From: Bacteroidia bacterium | GTDB taxonomy: Bacteria > Bacteroidota > Bacteroidia > Flavobacteriales > Flavobacteriaceae | Assembly (NCBI GenBank): GCA_030427865.1 | Contig: JAUICK010000009.1 | Coordinates: forward strand, 1-64,000 | Reading direction: 5' to 3' | DNA length: 64,000 bases | Shown here: positions 42,123-50,261 of the stretch, piece by piece | Numbering within the stretch: position 1 is the first letter of the stretch | Layout: every line of letters begins with the position of its first letter | Notes under the pieces: generated by a model | The model's input: the letters and a program-made list of their open reading frames with translations, nothing else | What the model was told of the DNA's origin: nothing | The model's database searches: none | Made by a program: the position numbers and the translations under genes

Positions 42123-43106
42123 TTATTTAGATTGATATACTTTTATTAAACCATCTGCTTCTTTTTCTGCACTCCAATCTTCAAGTATTTCTGCTCTGGC
42201 TTCTTTTCCTAAAAGCGGAATTTGATTGGTAATAGATTTCTCTAATAAATCTTCTAATTCAGAAATATTACCAGCTTCAAATAAATAGCCATTTTTTTTA
42301 TGAGTGATTAATTCAGAATGCACTCCCACATTTTTTGTGGCAATAACAGAACATTCACAAGCCATTGCTTCTGCAGTTACTAAAGAAAAACCTTCAGAAA
42401 AACTCGGAACCACTACTATTTTGGAAGCTTGATAATAAGAAACAATATCTGAAGTTTCATCAATAAAATAGACTTGATTTTCTATTTCATGCTTCTTTGC
42501 AAGAACTTTTAAATCTTCTAAAAAAGCAGGTTTATCTACTTTACCTACAATTACTAAACACCAATTTTCATGATTTTTTAAAACCTTTGCAGCTTCTAAT
42601 AAAACAATTTGTCCTTTGGCTTTTCTAACTCTACCTGCACATAAAATGATGTTTTCTTGTGGTATATTTTCAAGCTTTTTAAAACTATCAGGTTTAAATA
42701 AATTAATATTAACTCCATGACCAACAATGGTGTTTTCAATTCCTAAATTGTCGCTCATACTTTTAATAAGTGTAACCACTTTATCTGCTTTTTTTAACAG
42801 TTTCATTGTTAATCCTGAAGGAACCGTTTCTGCATGACGTGTGGCAATCAACTTGAATTTTCCTCCTAAAAAACGGAAAAATAACATTCTCATGATCTCG
42901 TTATTTCGATGACAATGCACCACAACTTCTCGATTGGAAAACAATAGTTTTTTCAATTCAGAAAAAGAAATTTTCTTTCCTTCTACATTATAACCATAAA
43001 TATAAGTTTCGTATTTACCCTCAAAAAAAGGCAGCACGTTTTCTATACTTCTGGTTACTCCTGTTCTGCGTCTGTGAAAATGCGTATGAATTAAAATAGG
43101 TTTCAA
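42123..43106 (-). CDS. Glycosyltransferase family 4 (GT-B)
   Basis: A 327-residue GT-B glycosyltransferase, probably acting in cell-surface polysaccharide or LPS synthesis. The C-terminal half has the Glycos_transf_1 features: ILCAGRVRKAKGQIVLLEAA, VYFIDETSDIVSYYQASKIV and the EX7E-like VVPSFSEGFSLVTAEAMACE with both glutamates. The N-terminal half has GVTRSIENVLPFFEGKYETY. The start is the ATG at 43104-43106. There is no LPS gene cluster around it, and the acceptor is unknown. Confidence 0.9.
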   Translation of the reverse strand: MKPILIHTHFHRRRTGVTRSIENVLPFFEGKYETYIYGYNVEGKKISFSELKKLLFSNREVVVHCHRNNEIMRMLFFRFLGGKFKLIATRHAETVPSGLTMKLLKKADKVVTLIKSMSDNLGIENTIVGHGVNINLFKPDSFKKLENIPQENIILCAGRVRKAKGQIVLLEAAKVLKNHENWCLVIVGKVDKPAFLEDLKVLAKKHEIENQVYFIDETSDIVSYYQASKIVVVPSFSEGFSLVTAEAMACECSVIATKNVGVHSELITHKKNGYLFEAGNISELEDLLEKSITNQIPLLGKEARAEILEDWSAEKEADGLIKVYQSK

Positions 43107-43136
43107 GCTTCTGTGAAATTGTTTAAAAGTTTAAAA

Positions 43137-43160
43137 AGATTTCTCCATAAAGTCGAAATG
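43137..43160. repeat. Half-unit of the dispersed palindromic repeat
   Basis: AGATTTCTCCATAAAGTCGA (from 43137) followed by AATG matches the copy at 48601-48624. It lies in the gap between the acidic hypothetical gene and the glycosyltransferase gene. Confidence 0.65.
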
Positions 43161-43165
43161 CAAAC

Positions 43166-43951
43166 TTAGGCAAATTTACGCTCTACAATTTCCATAAAAC
43201 GAGTTTCTAACTCTTCTTGATTAGACCAGTCGTAATCTGGCTTCACCATTTTATCTATGAATTTTTTAGCTTCTTTTTCAGACGAATATGTATTTAACTG
43301 AGAAACTACTCTATTAAAATCTTCTTGACTGCCATTAAACAAATTCTTTACAAAAGCAATTCTATCATTTAAACCAATCTGAATATTGGTTGATAATTTA
43401 TCATTTAAAGATTTTGCTGGCGCTGGAGCATCAAATAAATCGGCAATTTCATCGACAGGAATGGTGTCTTGCAATTCTTCTTCTAAAGTTGCAGTTTTTC
43501 TTTCTCCAGCATCTTTTGCATCATTCTTAAAAGACATTTCTGGTTGCTCTGGCTCAAACATTAGTGATTCTAATTCATCAAAAGGTTGCTCTATAATTTC
43601 TTCAACTTTAGTTTCTACATTTTCTTCAATTACTTCTTTAGGTTCTTCTGCAATTTCTTGAATTTCTTCTACCAATTGATGCACTATTTTTTCTGGCTCC
43701 TTTTTCTCTTCTACAACTTCATCAATAATCTCTTTTAATTCCAAAGCTTTGTCAACTTTTGCCACTAATTCTTCTTTGGTTTCATCTAAATCAGGAGTTG
43801 TTGCAACGTATTCTTCAACAAAAGCTAATAAAGATAATTTCTCATATATTTCTTTCGATTTTTCTTTTAATGCATATACATCCCCTTTATTTTTCATTTG
43901 TAAAATCTCGTGAGCAAGAGACATTAAATCGTTTTCTAATCTTTTGTGCAT
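43166..43951 (-). CDS. Acidic, helical hypothetical protein
   Basis: A 261-residue soluble protein with no signal peptide. The first 85 residues are helical (MHKRLENDLMSLAHEILQMK, SLLAFVEEYVATTPDLDETK). The middle is a Glu/Val-rich low-complexity linker (about 86-150). The C-terminal 80 residues form a compact domain with LNDRIAFVKNLFNGSQEDFN, RVVSQLNTYSSEKEAKKFID and YDWSNQEELETRFMEIVERK, a layout I associate with conserved Bacteroidota hypothetical proteins. The function is unknown. It diverges from tdk, 100 bases away. Confidence 0.78.
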   Translation of the reverse strand: MHKRLENDLMSLAHEILQMKNKGDVYALKEKSKEIYEKLSLLAFVEEYVATTPDLDETKEELVAKVDKALELKEIIDEVVEEKKEPEKIVHQLVEEIQEIAEEPKEVIEENVETKVEEIIEQPFDELESLMFEPEQPEMSFKNDAKDAGERKTATLEEELQDTIPVDEIADLFDAPAPAKSLNDKLSTNIQIGLNDRIAFVKNLFNGSQEDFNRVVSQLNTYSSEKEAKKFIDKMVKPDYDWSNQEELETRFMEIVERKFA

Positions 43952-44051
43952 AAGTTGTAAGTTGATTTTATTTTTTACTCGTAAATATTCATAAATTTGC
44001 TAAAACTCAAAGTAACAGGAAATCTATAACTCTAACGCCTAAAATTACAAA

Positions 44052-44720
44052 ATGTTTCTTGAAAATACCGTAAATCATACAGAACAATTTGGATGGATTG
44101 AAGTAATTTGTGGCTCAATGTTTTCTGGTAAAACAGAAGAACTGATTAGACGCTTAAAACGCGCACAATTTGCCAAACAACGTGTAGAGATTTTTAAACC
44201 TGCGGTTGATGTTCGCTATGATGAGGAAGAAGTGGTTTCTCATAATGATAATAGAATTCGTTCTACTCCTGTTCCTGTTTCTTCAAATATTAGATTATTA
44301 GCCAATGATGTAGATGTGGTTGGTATAGATGAAGCGCAATTTTTTGATGATGAAATTGTTGCAGTTTGTAACGATTTGGCAAACAGTGGCATTCGTGTAA
44401 TTGTTGCGGGTTTAGATATGGATTTTAAAGGAAATCCTTTTGGACCAATGCCTGCACTAATGGCAACTGCAGAATATGTAACAAAAGTGCACGCAGTTTG
44501 TACACATACAGGAAACTTAGCACATTATAGTTTTAGAAAAGCACAAAATGATGATTTGGTTTTATTAGGTGAAACTCAAGAATACGAACCTTTAAGTAGA
44601 GCTGCATATTACAAAGCTTTAAAAAATCAACAAAAAGAAAAAAACAATGTCATTTCGAGCGCAGTCGAGAAATCTCAAAAAAATACTGAATCTAATTTAA
44701 AAGATTCTGAAACACCTTAA
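44052..44720 (+). CDS. tdk: Thymidine kinase with a repeat-derived C-terminal tail
   Basis: Type II thymidine kinase for dTMP salvage, 222 residues. The P-loop is [20 protein letters not shown] (residues 22-41), Walker B is [12 protein letters not shown] with the catalytic Glu, and the lid contains [20 protein letters not shown]. The paired zinc cysteines usual in this lid are not present (CTH). After the normal C-terminus ([14 protein letters not shown]) come about 25 residues starting [12 protein letters not shown], encoded by a copy of the dispersed repeat at 44648-44676. The ATG at 44052 is preceded by a TAAATTTG box at 43992-43999. alr follows after 6 bases. Confidence 0.94.
   Translation: MFLENTVNHTEQFGWIEVICGSMFSGKTEELIRRLKRAQFAKQRVEIFKPAVDVRYDEEEVVSHNDNRIRSTPVPVSSNIRLLANDVDVVGIDEAQFFDDEIVAVCNDLANSGIRVIVAGLDMDFKGNPFGPMPALMATAEYVTKVHAVCTHTGNLAHYSFRKAQNDDLVLLGETQEYEPLSRAAYYKALKNQQKEKNNVISSAVEKSQKNTESNLKDSETP
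44648..44676. repeat. Repeat half-unit inside the tdk coding sequence
   Basis: TGTCATTTCGAGCGCAGTCG (from 44648) and the following AGAAATCTC form a complete half-unit. It is read in frame as [10 protein letters not shown], the same frame and peptide type as the mobA copy (VISSEVEKSQ). Confidence 0.8.
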
Positions 44721-44726
44721 GAATAG

Positions 44727-45827
44727 ATGAATAATAACGTTACAGTTTTAGAAATCGATTCAAGTGCATTAGTGCACAACCTAAATTATTTCAAGCAAAA
44801 ATTACAACCCAAAACTAAAATTTTAGCAGTAGTTAAAGCTTCTGGTTATGGAAGTGATGGTGAACAAGTTGCTCAATTTTTAGCAGATAAAGTAGATTAT
44901 TTTGCAGTAGCTTACGCAGTTGAAGGTATTGCTTTGAGAGCAGCAGGTATTAAAACCCCAATTTTAGTGCTACATCCTCAAACACCAAATTTACAATCGA
45001 TTATAGATTATAGATTAGAACCTAACCTGTACAATTTTAAAATTTTTAATGCATTTTTAAAATTGGCTGATGAAATTCCGTTGATGAATTATCCTATTCA
45101 TATAAAGTTTAATACTGGCTTAAATAGATTAGGGTTTTGGCACACGGATATCCCTAAAATTATAAGTAGTTTAAAAGAAACAAATCACGTTAAAGTACAC
45201 TCTTTATTTTCTCATTTAGCAGCAAGTGAAGATGTTGAGGAACAAGAATTTACTATCAATCAAATCAATAACTTTGCTTACATCGCGCAACAGTTCTACA
45301 AACATTTAGGTTATGAACCTATGTTGCATATTTTAAATACTTCTGGTGTAGTAAATTATGCCAAAGCGCAATTTGATATGGTAAGAGTTGGTATCGGTTT
45401 ATACGGATTTGGAAATGATGAGAAAGAAACTGCACAACTTAAAAACACGCATAATTTAAAATCGATTATTTCTCAAATTCATTTAATAGAACCTGGAGAA
45501 ACTGTAGGTTACAACAGAGCTTTTGTGGCTAAAAAGCCTACCAAATCTGCTACGATTCCTGTAGGTCATGCAGATGGTTTGTCAAGAAAATTAGGAAATA
45601 AAAAAGGGTATGTAATCATCAACAATCAAAAAGCACCCATTATTGGCAATGTTTGTATGGATATGATTATGGTAAACGTAACTAAAATTGATTGTAAAGA
45701 AGGTGATGAAGTCATTATTTTTAACACCCAAGAAATGATTCAACATATTGCTAATGCATCAGAAACTATTCCTTATGAAACGCTAACTGCTATTTCGCAA
45801 CGTGTTAAGAAAGTGTTAAAACAATAA
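44727..45827 (+). CDS. alr: Alanine racemase
   Basis: PLP enzyme that makes D-alanine for peptidoglycan, 366 residues. The PLP lysine is Lys37 in AVVKASGYGSDG (canonical VKANAYGHG). The C-terminal catalytic tyrosine lies in GETVGYNRAF near residue 266. The segments IKFNTGLNRLGFW, MVRVGIGLYGFG and NVCMDMIMVNVT are diagnostic. The start is the ATG at 44727, six bases after the tdk stop, so the genes are co-transcribed. Confidence 0.95.
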   Translation: MNNNVTVLEIDSSALVHNLNYFKQKLQPKTKILAVVKASGYGSDGEQVAQFLADKVDYFAVAYAVEGIALRAAGIKTPILVLHPQTPNLQSIIDYRLEPNLYNFKIFNAFLKLADEIPLMNYPIHIKFNTGLNRLGFWHTDIPKIISSLKETNHVKVHSLFSHLAASEDVEEQEFTINQINNFAYIAQQFYKHLGYEPMLHILNTSGVVNYAKAQFDMVRVGIGLYGFGNDEKETAQLKNTHNLKSIISQIHLIEPGETVGYNRAFVAKKPTKSATIPVGHADGLSRKLGNKKGYVIINNQKAPIIGNVCMDMIMVNVTKIDCKEGDEVIIFNTQEMIQHIANASETIPYETLTAISQRVKKVLKQ

Positions 45828-45836
45828 TTTTTTTAC

Positions 45837-45844
45837 TACATTTG
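45837..45844 (+). promoter_or_regulatory. -7 promoter box of mscL
   Basis: TACATTTG matches TAnnTTTG, 32 bases before the mscL ATG. No good TTG -33 element is present. Confidence 0.4.
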
Positions 45845-45876
45845 TTTTTAGTATAACTAATAAAAATCAATTAATA

Positions 45877-46290
45877 ATGGGAATGCTTAAAGAATTTAAA
45901 GACTTTGCAATGAAGGGAAACCTTGTAGACATTGCAGTAGGTTTTGTTATGGGTGCAGCTTTTAAACAAGTTGTTACTTCTTTTACAGGAGGAATTGTTT
46001 CTCCGTTAATCGGATTAATTTTTAACACAGACTTTAAAGATTTAAAATGGGTTGTTAAAGAAGGTGTTGCAGATGATGCAGGAAAAGTAGTTGGCGAAGT
46101 TGCAGTTTTATATGGAGATTTCTTAACAAACGTATTGGATTTTATTATTGTTGCTTTTGTAATGTTCTTAATTGTAAAAGGTGTAAATGCCACTAAAAAG
46201 AAAGAAGAACCAGCTCCAGAAGCTCCAAAAGGACCAAGTCAAGAAGAATTATTAGAACAAATTAGAGATTTATTAGCTAAGAAAAAATAA
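45877..46290 (+). CDS. mscL: Large-conductance mechanosensitive channel
   Basis: Pentameric inner-membrane channel that opens under high membrane tension. The 137-residue length is standard. The N-terminal amphipathic helix and TM1 are MLKEFKDFAMKGNLVDIAVG and FVMGAAFKQVVTSFTGGIVS, the most conserved part of the family. TM2 is FLTNVLDFIIVAFVMFLIVK, followed by a cytoplasmic charged tail. It has its own promoter box and terminator. Confidence 0.96.
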   Translation: MGMLKEFKDFAMKGNLVDIAVGFVMGAAFKQVVTSFTGGIVSPLIGLIFNTDFKDLKWVVKEGVADDAGKVVGEVAVLYGDFLTNVLDFIIVAFVMFLIVKGVNATKKKEEPAPEAPKGPSQEELLEQIRDLLAKKK

Positions 46291-46315
46291 ATTAAATTCT
46301 TCTTACACCAATATC

Positions 46316-46348
46316 AAAAAGTCTTAAACATTGTGTTTAAGACTTTTT
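46316..46348 (+). terminator. Terminator of mscL
   Basis: AAAAAGTCTTAAACA (46316-46330) and TGTTTAAGACTTTTT (46334-46348) form a perfect 15-bp stem with a 3-base loop and a T-run. Confidence 0.88.
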
Positions 46349-46446
46349 TTTGTACTCCATATGTGTACAAATAAACTTTTAAACGATTACACAATTTTTT
46401 CAAACAAGAAAAAATTTGAAAAAAAATGTAACCTTTTTGTAAATTG

Positions 46447-47019
46447 ATGGTTTTAAGAATAGAAACTAACCAAAAACCAACCTTGAAACATTTAACTGAC
46501 GAAGAACTGATGTTACAAATTGCCAATGGCAAATTAGAATTGTTAACGATTCTATTTGACAGGTATCATGTACGGATTTATAATTTTTTCAATAAAATGG
46601 TTCAAAATAAAATGGTTAGTGAAGATTTAACTCAAGATGTTTTTTTAAAAGTTATAAAGTATAAAACGTCTTACAAAAACGGAAATTTTGCAGCTTGGAT
46701 ATATACAATTGCTCGCAATATATTTTCAACTCATTATCAAAAAACAAAAAAAGAACGTTCTAATGTTATTGATGATGATACACTTGAAACTAATGAAACT
46801 ACAGTTTCTGAAAGTAGACAAGAAGAGTTAGATCATTTACAGAAAGCATTGTTAAAGCTATCTAATTCTGATAGAGAATTGATTGTGATGCATCGTTTTC
46901 AAGAAATTAAATACGAGCAAATTGCTCAAATTGTAGGCAGTAATGAAAATGCTGTAAAAGTAAAAGTGCATAGAGCATTAAAAAAGTTAAAAGAAATCTA
47001 TTTTCAAACAGCAGTATGA
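46447..47019 (+). CDS. ECF-type RNA polymerase sigma factor
   Basis: Sigma-70 family extracytoplasmic-function sigma factor of about 190 residues. Region 2 has DLTQDVFLKVIKYKTSYKNG and AAWIYTIARNIFSTHYQK; region 4 has LSNSDRELIVMHRFQEIKYE and IAQIVGSNENAVKVKVHRAL. I list the ATG at 46447, but TTG at 46483 (giving LKHLTDEELMLQIANG at the very start) fits homologue N-termini better. An ECF -35-like TGTAACC at 46428 would place the transcript start near 46460, also favouring the TTG. It overlaps its anti-sigma gene (ATGA), so the two are coupled. Confidence 0.93.
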   Translation: MVLRIETNQKPTLKHLTDEELMLQIANGKLELLTILFDRYHVRIYNFFNKMVQNKMVSEDLTQDVFLKVIKYKTSYKNGNFAAWIYTIARNIFSTHYQKTKKERSNVIDDDTLETNETTVSESRQEELDHLQKALLKLSNSDRELIVMHRFQEIKYEQIAQIVGSNENAVKVKVHRALKKLKEIYFQTAV

Positions 47020-47780
47020 CAAAATGTAACGAAATACAAGAAAAATTATCACAATTTATTGAAGGTGATTTACCAGAAGTTGCAAATTCTGAAGTAAAAA
47101 AGCACTTAAAAAACTGTGATGCTTGTCAGAAAGAATTGGAAGAAATCAAATCATTTTTATCAATTTTAAATAAAAATGAAATGGAAATTCCATCTACTAA
47201 ATTAAAAACAAATTTTGAGAAAATGTTGGCGCAAGAAATTGAAAACAGCAAACCAAAAGTTGTGCAATTACAGCCAAAACAAGATTGGAAATCGTTTTTA
47301 AAAGTAGCAGCAAGTGTTGCCATTATTATTAGTGCATTTTTATTTGGAAAACACCAGTCTACAATTACAAAAATTGCCAATGCTAAAGAAGAAAATAAAC
47401 AAGAAGTGTTAGCTATGTTAGAAAACAATTCTGCAAGCAAACGAATTTTAGCAGTTACCAATGCAGAAGAATTTACCAAAGATGACATCAAAATTATTGA
47501 AGCTTTAATCAACAGATTATTTTTTGATAAAAATGCAAATGTACGTTTAGCTGCAGCAGAAACGTTAACTAAATTTTCGTCAAAAGAAATTGTTAGAGAC
47601 GCTTTATTAAAAGCATTAGTAACTGAGAAAAATTCATCCGTTCAAATAGAATTGATTTATATCTTAGGAAAAATTCAAGAAAAAAGAGCCATAAAACCTA
47701 TGGAAAAAATGCTTACAAACGAAGAAACACCTGAGTTTGTAAAACAAGAAATACAAATTAACTTATCTAATTTATTATAA
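47016..47780 (+). CDS. Membrane anti-sigma factor with zinc finger and C-terminal HEAT repeats
   Basis: A 254-residue single-pass protein expected to hold the upstream sigma factor inactive. The N-terminal zf-HC2 motif is HLKNCDAC (His30, Cys34, Cys37) with a further Cys4. A transmembrane helix lies at about 91-112 (FLKVAASVAIIISAFLFGK). The C-terminal part (about 140-254) contains HEAT-like helical repeats such as NANVRLAAAETLTKFSSKEI and NSSVQIELIYILGKIQEKRA, an unusual sensor module. Overlap with the sigma gene and the two DUF4097 genes downstream show one operon. Confidence 0.9.
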   Translation: MTKCNEIQEKLSQFIEGDLPEVANSEVKKHLKNCDACQKELEEIKSFLSILNKNEMEIPSTKLKTNFEKMLAQEIENSKPKVVQLQPKQDWKSFLKVAASVAIIISAFLFGKHQSTITKIANAKEENKQEVLAMLENNSASKRILAVTNAEEFTKDDIKIIEALINRLFFDKNANVRLAAAETLTKFSSKEIVRDALLKALVTEKNSSVQIELIYILGKIQEKRAIKPMEKMLTNEETPEFVKQEIQINLSNLL

Positions 47781-47798
47781 AAGAAATACCAAGAAATC

Positions 47799-48593
47799 AT
47801 GAAAAAAATAGTAACTCTTATTTTATTTGTTAGCGCAATTGCAACCGCTCAGAAAAAAGACTTTACATACGCTTTATCTGGGGTTAACAAAGTTGTACTT
47901 AGTAGTGATACAAAAATTGTACTTACTGCTGGAAATTCTTTACAGTTAGTTATTCAAGAAAGCTCAAGTAGTCATAAAAAACACAGTCATTGGCATAAAG
48001 AAGATAAAGCAAAAGAAGACAAAAGAAAAGGCCTAACCGCAATTTACCCTGGAGGGAAAGACAACACTAATGGTTTTGGTTTTTCAATTAAAAAAGAAGG
48101 AAGCATTTTATATGTTACCGATTTAAAATCAATGCATCAAAGACATGGACTTAAAATTACCTTACCAAAAAATATGAATATGTCTGTTGATGCTGGTAAT
48201 TTAGGATCTATAGAAATGGAAGGTTTTACTGGAGAAGTTGAAGCTTCTGCAAATGTTGGAAAAATACAAATGAAAAATGTTACTGGCCCAATTACTGTAA
48301 ACGCAAATGTTGGTAAAGTTGATATCGATTTTTCTAAAGTAAGTCAAAAATCGCCAATAACTATTAGAACTTCGGTTTCTGAAATAGATGTAGCTTTACC
48401 TGGAAACACCAAAGCTGATTTAGAATTAAGGACTCAAGGAACTGTGTACACAAATTTCGATTTTGAGATTCCTACTAAAAAAGGAATGCCAAATGTAAGC
48501 GGTCGAAAAAGCATTGTTTCTAAATTGAATAATGGTGGTGTAAAAATCTACATAAAATCTTCTATGGGTAACATTTATCTTAGAAAGAAATAA
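47799..48593 (+). CDS. DUF4097-family secreted beta protein
   Basis: A 264-residue exported protein with signal peptide MKKIVTLILFVSAIATAQ. The central and C-terminal parts are the repeated beta-strand (adhesin-like beta-helix) pattern of the DUF4097/DUF2807 group: GNLGSIEMEGFTGEVEASAN, VGKIQMKNVTGPITVNANVG. Residues about 52-72 form a His/Lys-rich charged insert (SSSHKKHSHWHKEDKAKEDK) that could bind metal. It follows the anti-sigma gene by 18 bases and is likely part of the operon. The function is unknown; an envelope role is inferred from context. Confidence 0.85.
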   Translation: MKKIVTLILFVSAIATAQKKDFTYALSGVNKVVLSSDTKIVLTAGNSLQLVIQESSSSHKKHSHWHKEDKAKEDKRKGLTAIYPGGKDNTNGFGFSIKKEGSILYVTDLKSMHQRHGLKITLPKNMNMSVDAGNLGSIEMEGFTGEVEASANVGKIQMKNVTGPITVNANVGKVDIDFSKVSQKSPITIRTSVSEIDVALPGNTKADLELRTQGTVYTNFDFEIPTKKGMPNVSGRKSIVSKLNNGGVKIYIKSSMGNIYLRKK

Positions 48594-48598
48594 ATTTT

Positions 48599-48726
48599 TG
48601 AGATTTCTCCATAAAGTCGAAATGACAGGAAAAGTATTTGAAATTCAGCATGTCATTTCGAGTGAAGTGAAACGAAACCGAGAAATCTTTTGTTTAATTA
48701 TTTAAGCCTCTCTCGACTTCACTCTA
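48599..48726. repeat. Palindromic repeat pair between two DUF4097 genes
   Basis: TGAGATTTCTCCATAAAGTC (from 48599) and the reverse-sense TGTCATTTCGAGTGAAGTGA (from 48651) with its ...CGAGAAATCTTT end form an inverted pair. A third fragment, TCTCGACTTCACTC, lies at 48711-48724. It fills most of the 177-base gap inside the sigma-factor operon. Confidence 0.75.
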
Positions 48727-48770
48727 ATCAATAAAGACACTAATTCACATTAATTTAAAATACTAAAAAA

Positions 48771-49523
48771 ATGAAAAGATATCTCTTCTTTTTAGGATTA
48801 CTATTGACTTTTAGTAACCTAACTGCGCAAAAACAAGTAACAAAAAATGTAAAAAGTAATAATATTGAAAACGTTTATGTTCACTTAAAATTCGCAAATA
48901 ATATCATTATTAAAAATTGGAATAAAAACGAAATTTCTGTAGAAGCTACTGTTAATTTAGATGACAACGAACACAATGATTACTTTTCTCTAAAAGCAGA
49001 TAATATTGGCAGTATGTTAAAAATAAACTCAGATTATGGAGATTATTTTAAGAAATATAGAAGTTATTACAGTCATAAACATTCTCGTAAAGACAATGAT
49101 AAAGACAGCAAAAAAGATGATGATGATTGCCACAGCCATAAACACAGTAACATTGTAAACTATGTAATTTATGTTCCTAAAAAAATGGAGTTAAAAGTAA
49201 AAAGTATTTCTGGAAGTGTGGTGGCAGAAAATTATGCAGGCATCTTAAATTTAGATTTAATTAGTGGAAATATTACTGTAAAAAAACACTCTAAAGAAAT
49301 GCGATTAAAAACCATTAGCGGTGATATTGATATTTATGTTGCTGATGCTAAATTTGAAGCGAAAACTTTAACAGGCGGAATTTATTCTGATTTGGACATT
49401 GATTTTAATCAAAATAAAAAGAAAAGAAGTTATGGTTCTAAAATAGTAGCAACGATTAAAAAAGGAACCGCTTCTTTAAAATTAAATACCATAAGTGGAG
49501 ATATTTATTTGCGAAAAATATAA
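48771..49523 (+). CDS. DUF4097-family secreted beta protein, paralogue
   Basis: A 250-residue exported protein with signal peptide MKRYLFFLGLLLTFSNLTAQ. Its strand repeats resemble the preceding gene (VKSISGSVVAENYAGILNLD, LISGNITVKKHSKEMRLKTI, LNTISGDIYLRKI). It too carries a His/Asp/Lys-rich insert (HKHSRKDNDKDSKKDDDDCH, about 102-121). Both proteins end with almost the same motif (GNIYLRKK here GDIYLRKI). They are tandem paralogues with a repeat between them. A terminator follows. Confidence 0.85.
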   Translation: MKRYLFFLGLLLTFSNLTAQKQVTKNVKSNNIENVYVHLKFANNIIIKNWNKNEISVEATVNLDDNEHNDYFSLKADNIGSMLKINSDYGDYFKKYRSYYSHKHSRKDNDKDSKKDDDDCHSHKHSNIVNYVIYVPKKMELKVKSISGSVVAENYAGILNLDLISGNITVKKHSKEMRLKTISGDIDIYVADAKFEAKTLTGGIYSDLDIDFNQNKKKRSYGSKIVATIKKGTASLKLNTISGDIYLRKI

Positions 49524-49543
49524 CATCAACCCAAGCTTTGTTT

Positions 49544-49580
49544 AAACCATCAGCTTCTATTTTTGAAGTTGGTGGTTTTT
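49544..49580 (+). terminator. Terminator of the sigma/DUF4097 operon
   Basis: AAACCATCAGCTTC (49544-49557) pairs with GAAGTTGGTGGTTT (49565-49578), with two G-U pairs and a 7-base loop, followed by T-rich sequence on the plus strand. Confidence 0.7.
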
Positions 49581-49634
49581 TAATTTAGTTTGTTTCTAAA
49601 CTCAAAAAAATATAACGTTAGCTAATTTTAAAAA

Positions 49635-50261
49635 TTAACCCTTTAAAACCCTCAAAAACAGATCTCTGTCAACTTCTTTAGCACCTAAACTTGCCAAATG
49701 CTCATTATACACTTGGCAATCTATCAATTTGTAATTTTTCTTTTTTACTAAGTAAATAAAAGCCAATTTAGAAGCATTAGACACTTTGCTAAACATACTT
49801 TCTCCGCAAAAAATAGTATTTATTTCTAATCCGTATAAACCACCAACCAATTTATTATCAAACCAAACTTCTATAGATTTCGCAATTCCCTTTTGGTGTA
49901 ATTTGATGTAAGCTTGCTCCATATCATCCGTAATCCAAGTTCCAAAACCATCATTTCTATCAATGTTTTTGCAATTGTAAATCACTTCTTCAAAAGCTGT
50001 GTTTTCTGTAATAACAAACTCTTTTTTATTGATGATTTTTCGCATTGATTTAGATACTTTTAAATCATTAGGAAATAAAACCATTCTTTGATGCGGGCAA
50101 TACCAAACAATAGGTTCGCCTTCTGAATACCAAGGAAAAATTCCGTTTTTATAGGCGTAAATTAAACGTTTTTCAGACAAGTCTCCACCTAAAGCAATAA
50201 TACCATCATCTGTGGTAAACTCATAAGGAGGAAAAGCAATTTTATCTGACAACCAAATCAT
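49635..50261 (-). CDS. aat: Leucyl/phenylalanyl-tRNA-protein transferase
   Basis: Adds Leu or Phe from tRNA to basic N-termini, marking proteins for ClpS/ClpAP in the N-degron pathway. The true protein is 208 residues starting MIWLSDKIAFPPYEF at the ATG 50261. The frame is open for 78 more codons upstream but only as a shadow of the overlapping transporter gene. Motifs are the N-terminal GIIALGGDLSEKRLIYAYKN, GIFPWYSEGEPIVWYCPHQR and the C-terminal LVGGLYGLEINTIFCGESMF. Its ATG overlaps the transporter stop by one base (TAATG), so translation is coupled. Confidence 0.93.
   Translation of the reverse strand: MIWLSDKIAFPPYEFTTDDGIIALGGDLSEKRLIYAYKNGIFPWYSEGEPIVWYCPHQRMVLFPNDLKVSKSMRKIINKKEFVITENTAFEEVIYNCKNIDRNDGFGTWITDDMEQAYIKLHQKGIAKSIEVWFDNKLVGGLYGLEINTIFCGESMFSKVSNASKLAFIYLVKKKNYKLIDCQVYNEHLASLGAKEVDRDLFLRVLKG

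Noticed and set aside
43386..43661. Ser-rich plus-strand open frame opposite the acidic hypothetical protein
   Set aside because: It is the antisense shadow of the Glu-rich linker.
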